This document shows, piece by piece, positions 60,165 through 64,000 of a stretch of 64,000 bases of DNA. A program made the position numbers and the translations under genes. The DNA is from Apostichopus japonicus (Eukaryota; Echinodermata; Holothuroidea; Aspidochirotida; Stichopodidae), in contig NC_092576.1 of the NCBI RefSeq assembly GCF_037975245.1, positions 7,623,501-7,687,500 of the forward strand. The letters run 5' to 3'. Each line of letters starts with the position of its first letter. Position 1 is the stretch's first letter. Below the pieces are notes generated by a model. That model saw only the letters and a list, made by a program, of their open reading frames with translations. It was not told the DNA's origin and searched no databases.

Positions 60165-62816
60165 AGTCTTCTGTTGATCAGTTAACATCAAACAGGCCTA
60201 TACGAATAAACAAGCACGCTAAATGCAGCATTATTTGTCGAACTGGCTGGCCTCGCTACGTCTCATTGATATATTTCCCTCTTCTTATTTTTTTCATTAT
60301 TCCATTTCCATCAAGCAAAAGTACAGTCTTCCAATTTAAACTCAATATTTGTGATCTAGTGTCGCCCTCCTTCGGGAAATCATATGATGTATGTTAGTAA
60401 ATTACATTTTAATCATACCGTCTACTTTTTTTTCGCCTTGTCCTACATAATATGTTGACTTGAATTTCATTGTGTTGATTAAGATTACACACGAGAATTA
60501 AATTCTGGCTTCAGCGGTATTAGCAGCAATAGAGGGTAAACCCTCCTGATACTCATTTGGGAACAGGAAGGCCAACGTATAGCCTATCAGAAGATCACCT
60601 ACAAAATAGCACCTTGAATTAACTTGCCTGACCTGGAATTGCTTGTCATATGAATGACGTCATCAAATGCAAATATTAAAAAAAAAGAGGTTGTCAAACA
60701 TGATTCGCGATCGACCAAAAATATAAAAAAATATCTTTGGAGAATTATTGTCAAGTTTTTGGCCAGGCATGAAGAATTCAGAATAGTTAAGACTTCTGAT
60801 AATATATTCCTATTTTAGTTACTTATTCGTGACCACACTGTGCTTAGTAGATAGTATATTCATTAACAAGGAAGAGGAATTCGAGAAAATGAAATGCGTT
60901 CTTCGACTGCGAGAATTCAAACTGAATTAATAAATACAAATTCTTCTGAGTTCACCAATGTAAGGATAACATCTGAATTCTCATGTACGAGACGACAGTC
61001 CATTTTATATCAAATATAATTTCTTTGCAAACTGTTCAAACATTTTAGTTGTCATAATGTCATAAAGTCTTACTAAAGAAATTTGAGTGATCGTCATTTA
61101 TATTTATTTATATTTTCAATATCAAAATCTAATTGTTTTGATCGATTTCATTGGACTTATCTTGACTGATTAATTATCACAAAAACACATTTATTTTTCA
61201 AAGATATTCAAGGGCCATTCCAGTATCAGACGCTGTAAGACTTTTCTTGACGAGAACAATATTCCACAATTTTAGTTGAATTGCTTGCTTTCATCACGTG
61301 ACACCAAAAGGATGATTTAAAATTTGTTAGGGGGTGTCTATATGATTCATTATTGATGTTCAGACAGGAATGTCATAGATAGAGCCATCTCAAGAAGATG
61401 TTTCTTTTGTATTTGTTGAAACGCAAAGTTCTTCAAGCTAAACTGAAACTAAATTAGCTTAAAGAAAAAAGAAACAGCTAACATGGTGTATCCTTATTTA
61501 AAGAAATCGAAATCCTTCAAAGAAATTTGAGTCAGACAGACACAAGTGTTAAATCGAACACTTAGAATGTTCTTGTACAACAATTTTGTTAGCATTAAAT
61601 TTGACTTCTCTATAACAGATATCACTTATATCATAATTATTTATAAATTAACTACTGCATATTCATGTATAGCTCAAACCTGAATATGGTACCTTACTGT
61701 CTTCCCTATAGTAAGAATCACCCTTTTAGACTTTGTTTTTACCAGATACAAATTTTAGTCTATATTATCCCTAAATATTTTCCACTTAGCAAAACTTGAT
61801 CCTAAATCAGTATCAGCCGGAACTTAAGACAGTTGGCTGGCAATAATTTCCAATTGGAACTTTGAATCAAGGCCACAGTAAGAATTACGAAGCACTAAAC
61901 TATCACCTTTTGCATTTTACCACCTTCAGACTATATGTGAAGAAATCGAATACTTTATACCATATGAAGTTGTGAATATTATCACAATAAAGTAATTCAG
62001 TAGGTGGGACGTGACCCAGTTAATAATTAAGCAAATGATTGCTGAATTATTTAAAACAGCCTCGTGCACGTAGGTAGATATAATTAATGAGAGTGTGGTG
62101 ACTTGAAAATGTATTTTCATATATAAGCGGGTAAGTGTGGAGCCATCAAAAAGGTTACTATATAGTCTTCTAACCATATTATCAGAGAAGACGAAATATT
62201 CAACTGACTTCTCCATGTATAAAGAAAAGTATGAAAGATATATGTAAGTATCGTTAAAGTATGAAATCAAACAACGTTTGACTTCATTAATCTCGATAAA
62301 AAACATTTGCAAAGATGAGAGAGATTTATTAAACCAAGAAACACGTGACAGAAGAAATATTCTTTTCCGCCTCTTCCAGTGTTTCTTCTTCCTTCCCTAG
62401 ACCCCCCCCCCCCCAAAGAAAACAAATGTGTTTATGATAAAAGTGAAGGGAGTTTTGATGTCCTGATATGCCTAAGTGTATACATGTCACACTCAAAATG
62501 AGTCCGTACACATAACATTGTTCTAGCAAAGCTGTCCGTACTTGGCCCCTTCCTCCCCGTCCCCGTCTCCGACCCCTGGCCCCTACAAATACGAACGCAC
62601 ATGTTGCACTTTATCTCTGTCTTGGGGGCATCTTGAAAATCAAGTATGGATCGGCTACTATTGTAAGATTACAAAGAACAGTGCTGTGCTCGTAATCATA
62701 TCGAAGAGAGATTTCTACTTTTACTAGTTAACCTAACCAATGAGAATTCTACTTGTAAAATCGTATAACCTGTACGTGTATTCTAGTATGCCTTCCATAC
62801 TTGTAAACTCATCACA
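60165..62816. other. No gene seen
   Basis: Unassigned AT-rich sequence. CRE octamer at 60655-60662, E-box octamer at 61294-61301. The 128-codon reverse frame 61926-62312 is unrecognised and within chance expectation. Confidence 0.45.
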
Positions 62817-62933
62817 ACCGCTCCCCACCGCCCACTCCGCCCCTCCTCCCCATCCGCCCCTCATCCCCCTCCTCCCCATCCTCCCCATCTCCCCCACCTC
62901 CCCCACCGTCCCCACCGCCCCTCGTCCCCCACC
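62817..62933. repeat. C-rich pyrimidine tract
   Basis: About 115 bp of CTCCCCAT/CCACCGCCC-type repeats with more than 15 runs of three to five C. It may form a quadruplex on the minus strand. Pro-rich and Gly/Trp-rich frames across it are artefacts. Confidence 0.85.
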
Positions 62934-63804
62934 ACATAATGGGTACTCGCATTCACAATATTTGGATATTTATTACAGATACTTATGTAAGATAAAGTAG
63001 TCCTCCAGGTGCTTAGAGTACTGTACTCATGACTTAATTCTACTTGTAATCGTGATACTGATACCGATCTCAACTCGTACTACGAGGATACATGTATGCC
63101 GGGAGATATTACAACATAATCGATGCTTTAAGTTATTGTGTGAGTTAAAAAGCACCCTCAGTGCTCGAAAACCTTGATTAGACATACAATCAGCAACTCA
63201 CATCGCCATGTTATAAGTCCGACCAATCGGATATTTCTTACATGATATATCTATTATTTGTATTTAATCTAAGGGTGAAGTAATATTTATTTTTTTCACT
63301 CCCGTCTGAGTAAGTCGAAGAAAGAGTCAGCCATACGAAGTGTGGAATGATCAGTCTTATTTTTATTTCTCCTCATCGTTCCATTAGTAGCGATGAATGA
63401 AGATAAGAATCTTTCTTCGGGGCATAGACGCTAGGGGGCCTTGCGATGATATCCAAATACTAAATGTGGGTCGAATATTCCAGGGTGAATCGCCGGAAAC
63501 TGTTTTATTACTCTTAACACAGAAATAGAACATTGAAAGAACCAATGGGGATACATACTACTTTTGTGACGTCACTTGTTTCAGCAATAGGCACGTATTT
63601 AATAGTTCACGTTTGATAGGTGGACTAAATGCCATCTTTCAATTAAGTGTATACCCAATTGAAAATGTTTAACTTCATGTTTAACGAGATGTAAAACGTA
63701 TCGCTGGGTGGGTTTCATTCATATATTTCTTTTCAGCAAATAATAACAACACTGTACATAATTATGCCTTTAGAGATCATGCGCGTGTGTACGGAATGTC
63801 ATAT
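62934..63804. other. No gene seen
   Basis: Unassigned. CRE octamer at 63567-63574. Confidence 0.45.
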
Positions 63805-63970
63805 GTATCAAAAATGTCCAAAACAATATAAGCATGTGCAAAGCAATATAAGCATGTTCAAATGTATATAAACATGTCCAAACTAATATAAGTATGTCCA
63901 AAAATAATATGAGCATGTCCAAAATAATAAAAGAGTGTCGAAAGATTATATCAACATGTCCAATGTACTA
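63805..63970. repeat. 22-25-bp minisatellite, about 7 copies
   Basis: Units of AATATAAGCATGTCCAAAA type repeat with small variations, running to near the window end. Confidence 0.85.
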
Positions 63971-64000
63971 TTTGATATTAGTTGTGGACATGTTTGAAAC

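Noticed and set aside
61926-62312. 128-codon reverse frame
   Set aside because: No recognised family. By a rough estimate from the stop-codon frequency, about one frame this long is expected by chance in the window.
62542-63073. Pro-rich and Gly/Trp-rich frames
   Set aside because: Products of the C-rich tract on either strand.

Overview
The window is eukaryotic nuclear DNA. It is AT-rich, crowded with (TA)n arrays, minisatellites and short transposon remnants, and carries very little coding sequence, in exons separated by GT-AG introns. The organism is most likely a marine invertebrate deuterostome, possibly an echinoderm such as a sea cucumber. That rests on the GABA-B-type receptor exons, frequent AGGCCTA-type words, a strongly mosaic CpG content and hAT/MITE remnants; it is inference, not proof. 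No bacterial, phage, CRISPR, rRNA or convincing tRNA feature was seen.

The only proteins I recognise are two N-terminal exons of family C GPCRs of the GABA-B type, both on the + strand: 6165-6389 and 50846-51196. Each encodes a signal peptide and the first strand-helix of the Venus-flytrap ligand-binding domain. Each ends at the equivalent residue (Asp-Thr-Lys) with a phase-0 splice donor. I found no continuation exons between them or after the second. They are either the starts of two neighbouring paralogues with very long first introns, or alternative first exons of one gene whose body lies to the right of the window.

Between them, about 14.75-25.2 kb is a CpG-depleted island: 2 CpG in the sampled 1 kb at 17.04 kb, against about 34 per kb at 36 kb. 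It resembles a methylated, transcribed gene body. It starts beside a CpG-containing promoter-like segment with a strong splice donor, contains a candidate small gene (15607-15818 plus 16346-16751), a decayed copy of its last exon (20294-20660), and about 19 copies of a roughly 200-bp monomer organised as a 452-bp and a 197-bp tandem array. A 27-bp motif occurs in inverted orientation about 0.6-0.7 kb outside each edge.

Layout: 0-6 kb, (TA)n arrays and a 168-bp satellite; 6.2 kb, receptor exon A; 6.7-14 kb, (TA)n arrays and minisatellites; 14-25 kb, CpG-poor unit; 26-34 kb, CRE-containing repeats, a perfect hairpin and (TA)n; 36-45 kb, G-rich and GATGAG repeat and hAT-like elements; 47-49 kb, foldback element and duplicated (TA) blocks; 50.8 kb, receptor exon B; 52.5-58.5 kb, three minisatellites including a higher-order one; 58.5-64 kb, mostly unassigned, with a C-rich tract and a terminal 22-25-bp repeat. 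The palindrome TGACGTCA occurs 11 times across the window.
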